Positions 32,612 through 44,799 of a stretch of 64,000 nt of DNA are shown one piece after another. The stretch is from NCBI GenBank assembly GCA_943737045.1, contig CALSFV010000225.1, positions 930,001 through 994,000 of the forward strand, written 5' to 3'. The translations under genes and the position numbers were made by a program. Source of the DNA: Parapristionchus giblindavisi (taxonomy: Eukaryota; Nematoda; Chromadorea; Rhabditida; Diplogasteridae). The notes under the pieces are model-generated. The model had not been told where the DNA came from. It made no database searches and saw nothing but the letters and a program-made list of their open reading frames with translations. The number at the start of each line of letters is the position of its first letter. Position 1 is the stretch's first letter.

Positions 32612-34680
32612 GAGAAATGGCCGTTAAGACTCGACCACCCCCGGACACGTTGCGCTAGCAATGAGAACTGGTCCATACTTGGGTGTTAGGAGTGTCACCG
32701 GCCCTTATTACACAAAACAGTAGAAATTTCCTGTTTGTGCCCTCAGGCTATAAGAATAATTTAAGTGCGTTAAAGTTAAAAAATCATAATTTCTCAAATT
32801 GTTGAGATAAAGTCTAAATACCATTTGCGATGCGTCTAGGGTGCACAGACCTTGCTAATTCACTATTAGCATCGAATGCGCGTTGATTCCTAAACCACTT
32901 TTTTTACTCAAAATTTTGGTTTTTTCGGACAAATTATAGCTTATTGTAGATTGCTGCAGAGTTTTTCGACTAGATATTGTAGCCTAAGCAATTCTGCATC
33001 GATTTCACTTAAAAGTAGGTTCTCCTCGTTAGACCCAGTTGTCGTATTTCTCACTCGAACTTCCGTCATCGATGGTTTTCCCGAACAAATACTGTATTTT
33101 CCAAACGATTGGTGCGGAATTGTGGTCTACTCAAAGTTTCGAGGTGAGACCAGTAAATTGACACAAGAAGCCCATCACTTGGATCAATTTGAAAATTTCG
33201 ATTTTCATGACTCGGGGTCATGGTCTGAAAATTTCAAAATTTCTCAAGTTTGAAATGTTTTCATTTATGCGGCTTATTGTGAAGTACCAATGCTGTGAAT
33301 AACATTCAGCCAATGCTCAATGGCTGATCTCTCCTTTCAACCATTTTTTCGAAAATTTTCATTCTGATTGCATGCGAAAATTCAGAATTGTGTTCGAATC
33401 AGTTCCCAACTTGCTTTCTGTAACATTCTGTCATAGTACTTTACAATGTACATAATCAATATGAAAATCGTTTATTTAAAATTGAGTGCCTACTTTCACG
33501 GCATATTTCTGAAATATTGCAGTTTGTCGACTCGAATGCTGCGACAATGAGCAAATGACAATGACAATGTGAAGTTTCATGATGAGTGAACATAGTGAGT
33601 GAACATATATAGAACTGAAATCCCGGCATTCGGCTCACTTTTGAAAAATCGATTTCCATGAACCGGGGCAAAGTCATGGCAAAAAAAGAAATAAATAAAC
33701 GATTTTCATATTGATTATTGATTTATTGACTTTGGTACTAGGACGGAATGTTACAGAAAGCAAGTTGGAAACTGATTCAAACTCAATTCTGATTTTTCGC
33801 ACGCATTCAGAACGAAAATGTTCGAAGAATGGTTGAAAGGATAGATCAGCCATTGAGCATTGGCTGAATATTATTCACATCATTAGTACTTCACAATAAG
33901 CCACATAAATGAAAGCATTTCAAAATTGAGAAATTTTGAAATTATCGGACCATCATGACCCCCGTGTCGTGAAAATCGAAATTTTCAAATTGATCCAAGT
34001 GATGGGCTTCTTGTGTCATTTTACTGGTCCCATCTCGAAACTTAGCTTAGACCACAATTCCGCACCAATCGTTTGGAAAATACAGCATTTGTTCGGGAAA
34101 ACCATCGATGACGGAAATTCAAGCGAAAAATTCGACAACTGGGTCTAACGAGGAGAACCTACTTTTAAGTGAAATCGATGCAGAATTGCTTAAGCTACAA
34201 TACCTAGTCGAAAAACTCTGCAGCAATCTACAACAAGCTATAATTTGTCCGAAAAAACCAAAATTTTGAGTAAAAAAAAGTTCTGTAACATTCTGTCATA
34301 GTACTTTACAATATACATAACCAATACGAAAATCGTTTATTTTCCAAAATTGTGAGTCAAAAAAGTGGTTTAGGAATCAACGCGCATTCGATGCTAATAG
34401 TGAATTAGCATGGTCTATGCACCCTAGACGCATCGCAAATGGCAATTAGACTTTATCTCAACAATGTGAGAAATTATGATTTTCAAACGTTTTCGCACTT
34501 CAGGCTATAAAAAAAATTAATTTTTCTTATAGCCTGAGGGCACAAACAGGAAATTTCTACTGTTTTGTGTAATAAGGGCCGGTGACACTCCTAACACCCA
34601 AGTATGGACCCCCAGTTCTCATTGCTAGCGCAAGGTGTCCGGGGTGGTCGAATATGATCGAGTCTTACGGAACATGCCTC
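32612..34680. mobile_element. Foldback element F2, TTAA-flanked
   Basis: TTAA at 32608-32611 and 34681-34684 flank terminal blocks that start GAGAAATGGCCGTTAAGACT at the left and end AACATGCCTC at the right. The arms are the same family as F1 and fold near 33650. The two extreme tips differ from each other, matching the two tip types seen in F3 and F2b, so F2 may be a recombinant of two subfamilies. No transposase. Confidence 0.8.
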
Positions 34681-34710
34681 TTAAATATAAATATTTTCTC
34701 TTAATAAATT

Positions 34711-34923
34711 ATGAATAGAACAAGTATGTGTGAAAGCAAAGTTCCTACACTGGAATTGTATTCGATGTTGAAATACTCTAAAAATGAAAGCAATAAAAGC
34801 TTGGATGAATTGAAGAAAATAAATCGTGATGATATACGCAAAGAAATGCATACAATGAACAACCTGATAAAATACATGCTTTTACATAAGAGTGTAATAC
34901 AAAAGATGACAAAAAAGAAATGA
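34711..34923 (+). CDS. Small lysine-rich hypothetical ORF between two foldback ends
   Basis: Seventy residues with a leucine-zipper-like middle (LELYSMLKYSKNESNKSLDEL) and a TKKK tail. It lies in the 312 bp island between F2 and F2b, bounded by TTAA on both sides. It may be an exon or gene of the same disrupted element as 31830-32607. Not recognised. Confidence 0.3.
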   Translation: MNRTSMCESKVPTLELYSMLKYSKNESNKSLDELKKINRDDIRKEMHTMNNLIKYMLLHKSVIQKMTKKK

Positions 34924-35000
34924 TTCACTTTATTACTATAGTCAAAAAACGATGAAAAATGATTCCTTTTTTTGGATAAAGTGATGATACTCCACATTAA

Positions 35001-35150
35001 GAGGCATGTTCCCTAAGACTGGATCATATTCGACCACCCCCGGACACGTGCGCTAGCAATGAGAACTGGGGGCCCATACTTGGGTGTTAGGAGTGTCACC
35101 GGCCCTTATTACACAAAACAGCAGAAATTTCCTGTTTGTGCCCACAGGCT
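35001..35150. mobile_element. F2b: isolated terminal block of the F family
   Basis: After TTAA (34997-35000) the block GAGGCATGTTCCCTAAGACT runs to the CCTGTTTGTGCCC phrase and then stops. The rest of the element is missing, so this is a truncated end. Confidence 0.7.
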
Positions 35151-35182
35151 AAATATCATTAATTTCAGATGTTTCATTCTTT

Positions 35183-35464
35183 TTAAAAAAATACATTGAG
35201 TTGAGTGAATATATTGGATCCCTCAACAGTGTTTTTATAGATTGTTGTTATCACAGCACCAGTTTTAGTTAGATTATAATCACTGAAAATGAAATCATCA
35301 AAAGGAAAAGTATATAATCGCTTACCATCTTCACCAATAATTTTGCCTACTTCAGTACGGAGACCATCTCTTGACGTTGCTCCGATGTGGTCCATTTTTA
35401 TCCTATTTAATTGGAAACAACTTTTAGCACTAGTTTGTGTTGATTTATTGATATGATGTTTCAC
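35183..35464 (-). CDS. Hypothetical ORF fragment, 93 residues
   Basis: An open frame on the - strand fills the island between F2b and F3. Its composition is protein-like (segments HIGATSRDGLRTEVGKIIGE and YTFPFDDFIFSD) with aromatic and acidic residues well spread. The frame is cut off at its C-terminal side by the F2b truncation. It may belong to the same broken element as 31830-32607. Not recognised. Confidence 0.35.
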   Translation of the reverse strand: MKHHINKSTQTSAKSCFQLNRIKMDHIGATSRDGLRTEVGKIIGEDGKRLYTFPFDDFIFSDYNLTKTGAVITTIYKNTVEGSNIFTQLNVFF

Positions 35465-35471
35465 AATTTAA

Positions 35472-36658
35472 GAGAGATGGCCGTTAAGACTCGACCACCC
35501 CCCGGACACGTGCGCTAGCAATGAGAACTGGGGGACCATACTTGGGTGTTAGGAGTTTCTCTGGCCCTTATCACACAAAACAGCAGAAATTTCCTGCTTG
35601 TGCCCTTATGCTATTAGAAAAATAAATTTTTTTAAAAACGTTAAAAAATCATAATTTTTCAAATCGTTGAGATGAAGTATAAATATCTTTTGCGGTGCGT
35701 CTAGGGTGCACAGAGCTTGCCAATTCGCTATTAGCATCGATTGTGCGTTGATTGCTACACCACTTTTTTTAACTTTAAATTTTGTTTTTTTCGGACAAAT
35801 TATCGCTTGGTGTAGTTTGCTGCAAAGATTTTCGACCAGGTATTGTAGCCTAAGCAATTCTGCATTGATTTCACTTAAAACCGGGCTCTTCCCAGTAGAC
35901 CATCTTGTCGAAATTTTCGTTCAAATTTCCGTCATCGATGGTTTTCCCGAACAAATGTATTTTCCAAACGTAATTTCCAAACGATTGGTGCGGAATTGTG
36001 GTCTACGCTAAGTTTCGAGGTGAGACCAGTAAAGAGACACAAGAAGCACATCACTTGGATCAATTTGAAAATTTCGATTTTTATTACCATGGTCCGAAAA
36101 TTTCAAAATTTCTCAAGTTTGAAATGTTTTCATTTATGCGGCTTATTGTGAAGTACTAATGCTGTGAATAACATTCAGCCAATGCTCAATGGTTGATCTC
36201 TCCTTTCAACCATTTTTCGAACAATTTTCGTTCTGAATGCGTGCGAAAAATAAGAATTGTATTTGAATCGGTTTCAGACTTGCTTTCTGTAACATTCTGT
36301 CATAGTACTTTACAATGTACATAACCAATACGAAAATCGTTTATTTTCCAAAATTGTGAGTCAAAAAAGTGGTTTAGGAATCAACGCACATTCGAAGCTA
36401 ATAGTGAATTAGCAAGCTCTGTGCACCATAGACGCACCGCAAATGATATTTAGACTTCATCTCAACAATTTGAGAAATTATGATTTTTAAACGTTTTTTT
36501 TAAATTAATTTTTCTAATGGCCTGTGGGCACAAACGGGAAATTTCTGCTGTTTTGTGTAATAAGGGCCGGTGACACTCATAACAACTTAGTATGGACACC
36601 CAGTTCTCATTGCTAGCGCACGCGTCCGGGGGTGGTCGAGTCTTAACGGCCATCTCTC
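35472..36658. mobile_element. Foldback element F3, TTAA-flanked
   Basis: TTAA at 35468-35471 and 36659-36662; tips GAGAGATGGCCGTTAAGACT and its exact complement. Arms match F1/F2. No gene. Confidence 0.85.
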
Positions 36659-36662
36659 TTAA

Positions 36663-38208
36663 GAGACCGGCTCGGTAAGACTCGAGCATTTTGACCCCCT
36701 GCCGGACATTCGCGAGGACTTTCGCTTTGGACCTCTATACTTTCATCATAGACACATACCGGGGGGAGACCGATGAAAGTTATAGTAAAAATGCCCTTAT
36801 GCTCAAACCCGGCTCAAATATGTCACATTAAGTAAAAAATTGAAAAATTCATATCTTTTCAATCGTGATAGCTAGGACTTTTATTACTTTTAATTAGTGA
36901 ATAACATGTCAAGCACTCTTACAAACACTGCTGAACATTAATATCATATCGTTCTGAATATGTTTTTTCGTGTCTGATTTTCAGATTTTTTTCCTTCTAT
37001 CCTCGTTGAAAGAGATAGCGCAAGAAATTTCATAGTGCATATTGTAGCCCTGACGATTATGCACATGGTGGTCACATTCCCTTGCCCAGCCAGTTTGTCA
37101 TAAGCCTCGAGAATTGCAACTGAATGTGAGAAATGTGTAAATTGCAAAAATCAAAAATTAAATTTCATGAAATTCGCAAGAGTAAGAGGAAGCTTTATTT
37201 TGTCATTTCACTCGTAGTAATGCGAGTGCACAGGAAAAATATACAAATAGACTCGGACTACATTTTAAAAAAATTTAGAAAAATCATTATATTATTTTTA
37301 TTTTTTCAACCCCCACATTCAGTCGACCGTCAAGGCAAGTTGATTCATAGGGCGGATGGTGGCTGTTGCATGTGCGTTTGCAGAAACGACTGCAACGTGA
37401 AGAATCGTCGTTTCGCAGATCTCGAATTTATTTTTTAAATTATCAAACTTGAATATTTATATGTTTCTTTCATATAAATCAGTTGGAAGGTAGCGTACGG
37501 CATCCAAAGCTGTACCATTTTTATCAGTAGGAGTATACGGTATTGAACTACCGTAATTGTCAGGAATCGCAAATTGATTTTTTTTCAGTCGACCCATGAT
37601 TTTCAACCATGACCCCGGGTTCATGGTTGAGAATGGCTGAGGTCGAAAAATTCATGATGATCCCAGACCAAATACTATGTGGCATTATATCAACAGTGGG
37701 CCCTCTTTAATTTTTATGATACCATAACTCGAATTACCGTTATCTAGCTATCGTATCCTATAATAATGTGGTGAAATTCTCGAAAATTCAGGTGCGTGCA
37801 TTACTAGTACGGTAATTCGAGTTATGGTATCCATAAAAATTAAAGAGGGCCCACTGTTGATATAATGCCAAATAGTATTTGGTCTGGGATCATCATGAAT
37901 TTTTCGACCTAAGCCATTCTCAACCATGATCCCCGGGTCATGGTTGAAAATCATGGGTCGACTGAAAAAAAAATCAGTTCGGGATTACTGATGATTACGG
38001 TAGTCCAATAGCGTACACTCCTACTGATAACAATGGTACAACTTAGGTTGCAATAAGCCACCTTCCAACCGTTTTATATGAAATTAACATGCAAATATTC
38101 AAGTTTGATGATTCCCCCCGGTATGTGTCTATGATGAAAGTATTGAGGCCCAGATCGAAAGTCTTGGCGAATGTCCGGACCATGCTCGAGTCTTACCGAG
38201 CCGGTCTC
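36663..38208. mobile_element. Foldback element F4, sharing a TTAA with F3
   Basis: Tips GAGACCGGCTCGGTAAGACT and its complement, flanked by TTAA at 36659-36662 and 38209-38212. Inner arms pair again (about 37480-37735 with 37765-38060). The interior differs from F1-F3 but the TTAA and the GAG start are shared. No gene was recognised in the loop. Confidence 0.8.
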
Positions 38209-38286
38209 TTAAAAATAAATTGCTCCATTGTGAAGTTGACAAGTTATGATCACACTAAGAAAAATTTCATTTTTGTCATTCATATA

Positions 38287-39060
38287 TCACGGATCTCCTG
38301 TAAGAATGAAAGAAGCCAACCGACAGTTTTTTAAGTTTTTCTCACCGATTTGGATGAGATTTATATGATTGACCATAATGAGGTAAAGGAGAAGGGCGAG
38401 GCACTTGGTTACGCCAAATTTGTATTTTAATCGATTTTTTGATCTTCCATTTCGGGCAGCCATATCTCACTCAATTTTTGACCTACAGCAAGAAATTTTT
38501 TTCCAATCGACTCGAAATGATCTAATCTAGAAGTTACTCAAGAAAGGATACGAGCAAAAACGCCATCTTCTACCTGTTGTCTTCGAAAAACTGATTTTTT
38601 GAGTACATTATGCTAATTTTCTCAAACTGTTTCCACAAAGGATACGATTTTTATTCGCGATTCTGATTCTCCATCCTCGAATTGAGGTAATTACATACTT
38701 CAGCCGTCATAATTCGCGGCACCCAATACCGTTTCTCAGAGGGGACCCGGACTTAGCGTTATTTTCATTCAAAAAAAAAACATTTCCTATCTCATCTCTG
38801 TTCATTTTTTTGCAAATGTGCAATCAAGGTATACCAATCGAAAGATCTCGACGAGCTCTACAAAAATGACTTAGTATTGACTCCTCCGGTATTTGTTACT
38901 TGCGGGGCACTCCGTTCAATCCCGTGGTGTACGCCGCGAGGTACACCGCGGGGCTTACCTGTATTTTATCAATTTTTTTTAAATTTTAATTTTTTTCAGT
39001 GAAATTACGTGCATCGACTCAAAATATCAGTTTGATTGCTTTCCTGGATCAATAGTTATG
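38287..39060. mobile_element. Probable one-ended relative of the CACGGATCTCCTG family
   Basis: Starts CACGGATCTCCTGTAAGAAT, matching the tips of F6 and F7, and includes similar CGATTTGGATGAGATTT-type interior sequence. No matching right end was found, so the end coordinate is a guess. Confidence 0.35.
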
Positions 39061-40050
39061 AAAAATTAAAGTGTCCAATGACTTTTGGCTGATACTGAAC
39101 AACAGAACCGACAGCAAAACACCAATACAAAGTGCGCCCTGCTTCCCAGGTTTAAATACCATACAGTCATATTGCATTTCATTCCAGATATCCTGGCACA
39201 TTTGTGTTTCATCACTATTTCATCAATCACACTCTTTTTTATTAGAGAAACTGTCAAAAGGTTGAACAAAAAGCTGTAACAAGCACAACAACAATTGTGG
39301 GAGAGAAAAAAGGAAGGAGTAGATCATCATTGATATTAGCAAATCAATCGTTAATTACGAGCATGTTTATAGAGCAAACTTCAAATATTACAAAAAAAGT
39401 GCAAAAATCAGGCAAATTATGTTTGAGAACGCACACGGAGATACAAACACTGCACAAGAAAACGTTGTAGATTAACGGGGACAACAATAGAAACAAGAAA
39501 AGGGATCAGAGTTCAAAGATCAAAGATCAAAGCGAGATTGGTGTCGGTCAAAGATATAAAGCGAGTGCAGGTATACTGTAGCTCAATTATCGATCGATAG
39601 ATAATATGGTAATCAATCAATAATTGTAGGAAGAACGAGCGGCAGTATCAGGACAATCAACATGAGAATGAATAGATTATAGATATAGTAGATGTATTCA
39701 ATCTTGTTGTTGTGTTGTTGTTCTAGTCTGAACATTGATCTCGACTGGATTCTCTCCCCTTCCCATATACTGTACCCTTACCTCCCCTTTATCGATTGAT
39801 CCATACTATCTCTATATTGATCTAGTCTTCCCTTCATATGAACATATCCAACATATTGTTCTATCCTTTGTAATTCTTTCCATCTTGCCATTAAGGCCAT
39901 CTCTCTTCAACATTGTCTAATTGAAAATGTATTCATTAATCTATCCATATTATACCAGATTACCATAACTAGACAAACTATTCATATATTATATATTCAT
40001 CTATTGTTTGTCCCAATTGTTCTCGTTCCTTCCCAATTGCATACAATTGG
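39061..40050. other. Stretch without recognised gene
   Basis: Short overlapping frames only. Includes a CAAAGATCAAAGATCAAAG run near 39520 and a pyrimidine-rich ATC-type stretch from 39720 to 40030. Confidence 0.4.

Positions 40051-40054
<4 letters not shown>

Positions 40055-40139
<85 letters not shown>
40055..40139. repeat. (TA)n microsatellite
   Basis: About 42 uninterrupted TA units. The Tyr-Ile frames it produces on both strands are not genes. Confidence 0.95.
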
Positions 40140-40142
<3 letters not shown>

Positions 40143-40147
40143 TATAG

Positions 40148-40392
40148 TAAACTTCTCCACCGTTCAGAAAAACGCACTCCAAAATTTTCGCCTAATTTCG
40201 GGAGGTTTTTCCGAACGTTTTGTAAATGCATATAATTTTATTTTTGCTGAAAGCCCAATTAAATGACGAGAAGACGCCATAAAAATCGATGAAATAAGAG
40301 AAAATCGTATGCCGCGCGAAGAAGTGGGCGGAGTCTGAGTATTGCGCGGCAAATAGCGGAATTTGTATTGTTCGGACAGTTTTAATTCTGAT
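40148..40392. repeat. Dispersed repeat copy (see 25545)
   Basis: Same phrase order as 25545-25745 with an additional CGCCTAATTTCGGGAGGTTTTT segment. Confidence 0.65.
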
Positions 40393-41360
40393 ATATATAT
40401 AATTCTATTTTGTTTTATCCCTGTGTTGCCCCTTTACTCACGTGACCGTTTCAATACCCTAAGAACTTCTCCAATCATATACACTCAACTCTACTACCTA
40501 ATACCATATTATTGCTTGTATATGATAAACAATGAGGTCATACATTACTGCATATATTATATATAACATTTTCTCCAATTAGTCGACGTATGCATGACTT
40601 TCATCTCTATATCGAAGATATGGTGTTGTAGGGTTGCCGTTGCGTAGGCGTAGTCGAATTTACCGCGCCCTCTTCCCATCTCTTGCCACTCTCTCGGCAT
40701 TTCCCGCACGTCAGATTAGTGACAGCCGGAGGGTGCGTAGTCCCCGCACCTTTGCGGGGACTACGCACTCTTTCTCGCCTCTCCATGACCCTATCCCTAC
40801 TCTCTCTCCGCTCCACCCGGCTCCCCCCCCCCATTGAGGCACGTTTGAAGACATATCCAACTCCCCTCTCTTCTGAGAGCTTAGCAGTCAACAGCAAAGT
40901 TGTAGCTCACCTCGATCCGGTTCTGATTCTTTTTTGGATGAGTCGATACGATCAAAACAAACGAAATTACATTCGTTCTACGGTTTCAGATGGAAATCTA
41001 AACAATTACCTTTCAAATAAGTGTTGGTGTCTACATTTGAATTTCTGTCAATGATCATAGGAATCTGATTCCCAACCCTGTATATTTATTATATTGAGTT
41101 CCTGTCATTCCATCTATTTTTCATTTCAATGATTTATGTCTCGAGAGGGACATTGTTAACCTCTCATGGTCCGCTCTTCCACTCTCATCGCTTTGCTGGT
41201 TGTGAGATTATTTATGACAGATCAATAAAAATTCGCATACCATAAGTATACGATGTCCCGGTGTCCGAGACAGTTACATTATTTTCATTTATCACGGTCT
41301 TGATGCAGTATTTATTATCTAAATGTGTTTTAGTGTGGATTTGTTTGCCCAATGCACTTA

Positions 41361-42630
41361 TTAGGTGAATTCATAAGTAACGCTCGTTATTTAGTTTAGT
41401 CTCAATTTCAGTCGCCTCGTTCTTGCTCTGTTGTTATTGCCAGCATCCATGCTGCATAAACTAGATAGGGTGTCCCTCGAATATCCTGCGGTTGTTTTCG
41501 ATTCACTTTCCGCGTGTCCTCCAGGCGAGAAAACCGCACAATTTCGCCCCCGACGGAATTCACATTCGCAACGTTATTTTATTCCTCTTCCTCTCTGACT
41601 TGAAACGTCCTGGCTTCCAACCTCGCTTAGCAGAGGTGTACCACTCACATGTGCCTCACGTAACACCGATGAGAAAGTGGGTCGTCAAATTCGAGAAACA
41701 GGACTTTTTCATCGAAGATGAAGACTAACCCAGTCGCCCACCGAATGTGGCTCTCGATCGATTGCTCCAAGAGGTAGACGCTGATCCGTACTCCTTTACC
41801 GGTGATATTGCAATGGCACTTGGAGTCAGCCAAAGCACTGTGGTACATGTCATTCACACTCTCGGAAATAAGTGAAAATAGGGAAGATGTCTACCCCAAG
41901 TCCTAGCCGACTACGACAAGGATCGCCGACTGGACATGGCAAAGACTTTTCTAACTCTACGTCGCCGGCTTGTTTGGCTGGTCAACGTTATAACCGGTGA
42001 TGAAAAGTGGATGATCGATGATTACGAAGAACCAAGGAGACTGTGGTTCGGTAAGCACGAATAGCCAGCAGATGCCCCCAAACCCGATTTTCGCCGCCAA
42101 AAAGTGATGTTGTGCATCTGGTATTCGGTACGGGGAATCGACTACTGGGAACTCCTCCCCGAGGGTACGACTGTAATGATACATGTCAGCACTCTCTACT
42201 TGCGGAAGACTCCACCTCGAACAATCACGCGGGAAGGACACTCGGATCTAATTTCAACATGAAAACGTTCGACCTCATGCCAAAAGAACGACCCAGGCTG
42301 AGCCAACGGGATGTGACTGAACTGTACTCCCCCACCCTCCGTACTCACCCGACCTTGCCGACTATGGTTGTCACCTCTTCGCGGCGCTCCATCACTTCCT
42401 CAAAGGGTAAGGCTTCAAAGACCGAACCGCTATCCATACCGTACTCGACACCTATTTCCGAAATTTGCCCCAGTCCTTTTATCACGAATGGATCCATAAA
42501 CTGCCGGGTAGAAGGCAGAAGGTGACCGATGCGAATGGAAAATATTTCTAGAATTCTCCATGCTTTGTTAAATTTTTGTGACAAATTTTTTGGAATGCGA
42601 AAAACGAGCGTTACTTATGAATTCACCTAA
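41361..42630 (+). mobile_element. mariner-family transposon nested in the hAT-like foldback
   Basis: It is 1270 bp long, with tips TTAGGTGAATTCATAAGTAA and its complement and TA on both sides (41359-41360, 42631-42632). Length, TA and the coding relic all fit mariner. The internal region carries a decayed transposase. Confidence 0.9.
41480..42530 (+). pseudogene. Decayed mariner transposase
   Basis: The catalytic half is readable in pieces: GDEKW near 41996-42010 (first catalytic Asp), an in-frame stop at 42061, WELLPEGTTV near 42150, then HENVRPH near 42264 where mariners normally have HDN, so the second Asp is Glu. YSPDLADY near 42350 keeps the third Asp, and a C-terminal block reaches about 42540. 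The frame changes several times. The N-terminal DNA-binding half is not recognisable. It cannot make an active enzyme. Confidence 0.85.
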
Positions 42631-42639
42631 TATCTATAA

Positions 42640-43250
42640 TAATAAAAAATGAAAAAAACAGCAATCGCAGCGAAGCAAAATTGGTATACTGTAGCGTACT
42701 GTAGAATGTTTCTGTAAATGTGCTAACATCATGATTTCACCTTACATATTATGGATGTATCGCATTACATGACACCATTCATTGAACTTACACAGATCGT
42801 AGGGATACAAATAATGTGTTTAAATTATCAAGTATCATTTTAAACAAAGTAAAGTATTGTTTGAAAGATTTTTGAGACATGTTTCTGAATTTTTGTAGCT
42901 AAAATATTTTTAAAATTATTTTCAAAAAGCCGTGCATTCGATAGCTAATACTGTCAAGATTCCACGCAAAAAAAAATTCAGGTCGAAATACGAAGTTAAG
43001 TAAAGTTATGACCTTTTTAAAGTTGTTTTCGTTCGGTTTGGTCTTTGTCTGAAGCTCTCTGTTATCTCCATTGTCTCTCGACTACTCTCCGTCAATACAA
43101 CAGTATCCTATCGATTATTTCATTCGAGATATACTCAACTGCTCATTCCACCGATCTACTCAATCGTCTAAACTCCCGCCAATTCGTGCAGCTCCCGACA
43201 AGAATCGCAGCCGTTTCCAATCGGGATCGTAGTCGTTCCTGTCGTCATAG
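42640..43250. other. Loop DNA of the hAT-like foldback, no recognised gene
   Basis: AT-rich. A serine/arginine-rich open frame at 43045-43254 runs into the right arm and has no support. Confidence 0.4.
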
Positions 43251-43869
43251 ATAATCTCACAACCAGCAGAGCGAAGAGAGTGGAAGAGCGGACCATGAGA
43301 GGTTAACAATGTCCCTCTCGAGACATGAATCATTGAAATGAAAAAAGATGGAATGACAGGAACTCAACATAATAAATATTCAGGGGGGAATCTGATTCCT
43401 ATGATCATTGATAGAAATTCAAATGTAGACACCAACACTTATTTGAACGGTAATTGTTTAGATTTCCATCTGAAACCGTAGAACGAATGTAATTTCGTTT
43501 GTTTTGATCGTATCGACTCTTCCAAAGAAGAATCAGAACCGGATCGATGTGAGGGAAATGACGAAAAAACAATGAAAATGAAGTTGGCGAACTCGTAGAA
43601 TATTTTAAACGTAAATGGGTAAAGAAATATCGATTGAAAATATCGATTAGCAGATCAGCGGTGCAACTTTTGAAAGAGAGGCGAGAAAGAGTGCGTAGTC
43701 CCCGCAAAGGTGCGGGACTACGCACTCTCTCGCAGTGATAGGCAAAACTACGAATTTAGGAAGGGAGAGAGTGTCTCGCACGGGCGATTGCTAGAGAGAA
43801 GGGAAGGGATGGCAATTGGGTGCGTAGAATTCGCCCCCGTTCCTGCAACCCTATGGTGTTGATAGATAG

Positions 43870-44796
43870 CACGGGTCTCCTGTAAAAGTGTAGCAACGCT
43901 TGCCACTAGGAAAAATTTTTTGTCTCCGATTTCGATGAAAATCCTATGGTAGATGTGGTTGGGGGTCATGAGAAGGCCTAGCTACTTGATTGGGCCAAAA
44001 TCGCAGATTATCGATTTTTTGTAACCTACCACATAAACGATCATAACTCGGTCAAATTGATCGTACAGTGACCGGACAGGTGTCATTCGAACCATATTCT
44101 AAAGCTCTCCGAAAACGTTACTAATGGCTCGTTCGCTTCTAAGTCGTCTTTAGGTCGAAAAACGCGAAAAACACTTTTTGTTATCAAAAAGTGAAGATTT
44201 CTCGAAAAATTATAGTCTCCTGCGATTGGATGCATTCAGAGATGAAGACTTAGTTCTCGGACGACGCCCTGGAGTTATCAATTACCCTCGTATTTGACCA
44301 GTGATGTTGATATCTGCGCAGTGTTTGCTCAATTATGTTACAGTTTCTATTGTGAAGTAAACATATTTGTTGAATTGATTGAATTCTGATAGGAAAAAAA
44401 CATGTATTTTCACATAAAAGCGTAAAAATCGAAATCGGAGCAGTTTTCCTTTAATAACTCGAAAACGGCTTGACATAACAATTTGGACAATTGTAAACTT
44501 TTCAATCTCCCTTTCGAGAGAATCATTTCTATTTTTTTGAAAAGGTAATTGGACAACTTTGAAGTGAGATACGATCAAAAAACGGAAAGTGATCAAAAAT
44601 CGACTAAGTCCATGAGCGATCTAGTAATCGACCCTGAGGGCTAAGAGATACGGGCAATGAACTACATAGTGATATTTTGCGTGGTTTGATGACATAATTT
44701 TTGCGATAAAACGGATGGGGTCAAGAAAGAGAGACAAAAAATTTTTCCTAGTGGCAGAAATTGCCGATTTTGCTACATTTTTACAGGAGACCCATG
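43870..44796. mobile_element. Foldback F6 (CACGGGTCTCCTGTAAAAG tips, 4 bp TSD)
   Basis: Tips CACGGGTCTCCTGTAAAAGT and TTTTTACAGGAGACCCATG are flanked by ATAG at 43866-43869 and 44797-44800. The arms pair through CTAGGAAAAATTTTTTGTCT. It begins 9 bases after the hAT-like element's target duplication. No gene. Confidence 0.8.
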
Positions 44797-44799
44797 ATA

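Larger units (their letters stand above)
40629..43853. mobile_element. hAT-like foldback element with 8 bp target duplication
   Basis: Tips TAGGGTTGCCG and CTGCAACCCTA are flanked by TGGTGTTG at 40621-40628 and again at 43854-43861. Tip sequence and duplication length both fit hAT-superfamily elements. Long inner arms pair (40733-40780 with 43688-43735; 40911-41080 with 43390-43550; 41160-41215 with 43250-43320). The loop contains a complete mariner. No hAT transposase is present, so it is non-autonomous. Confidence 0.8.

Noticed and set aside
39978..40235. Tyr-Ile repeat frames on both strands
   Set aside because: Translation of a (TA)n microsatellite.
40607..41054. 96- and 123-residue frames near 40.6-41.0 kb
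   Set aside because: They run through the paired arms of the hAT-like foldback, and the same arm sequence is open on the other strand at 43405-43725.
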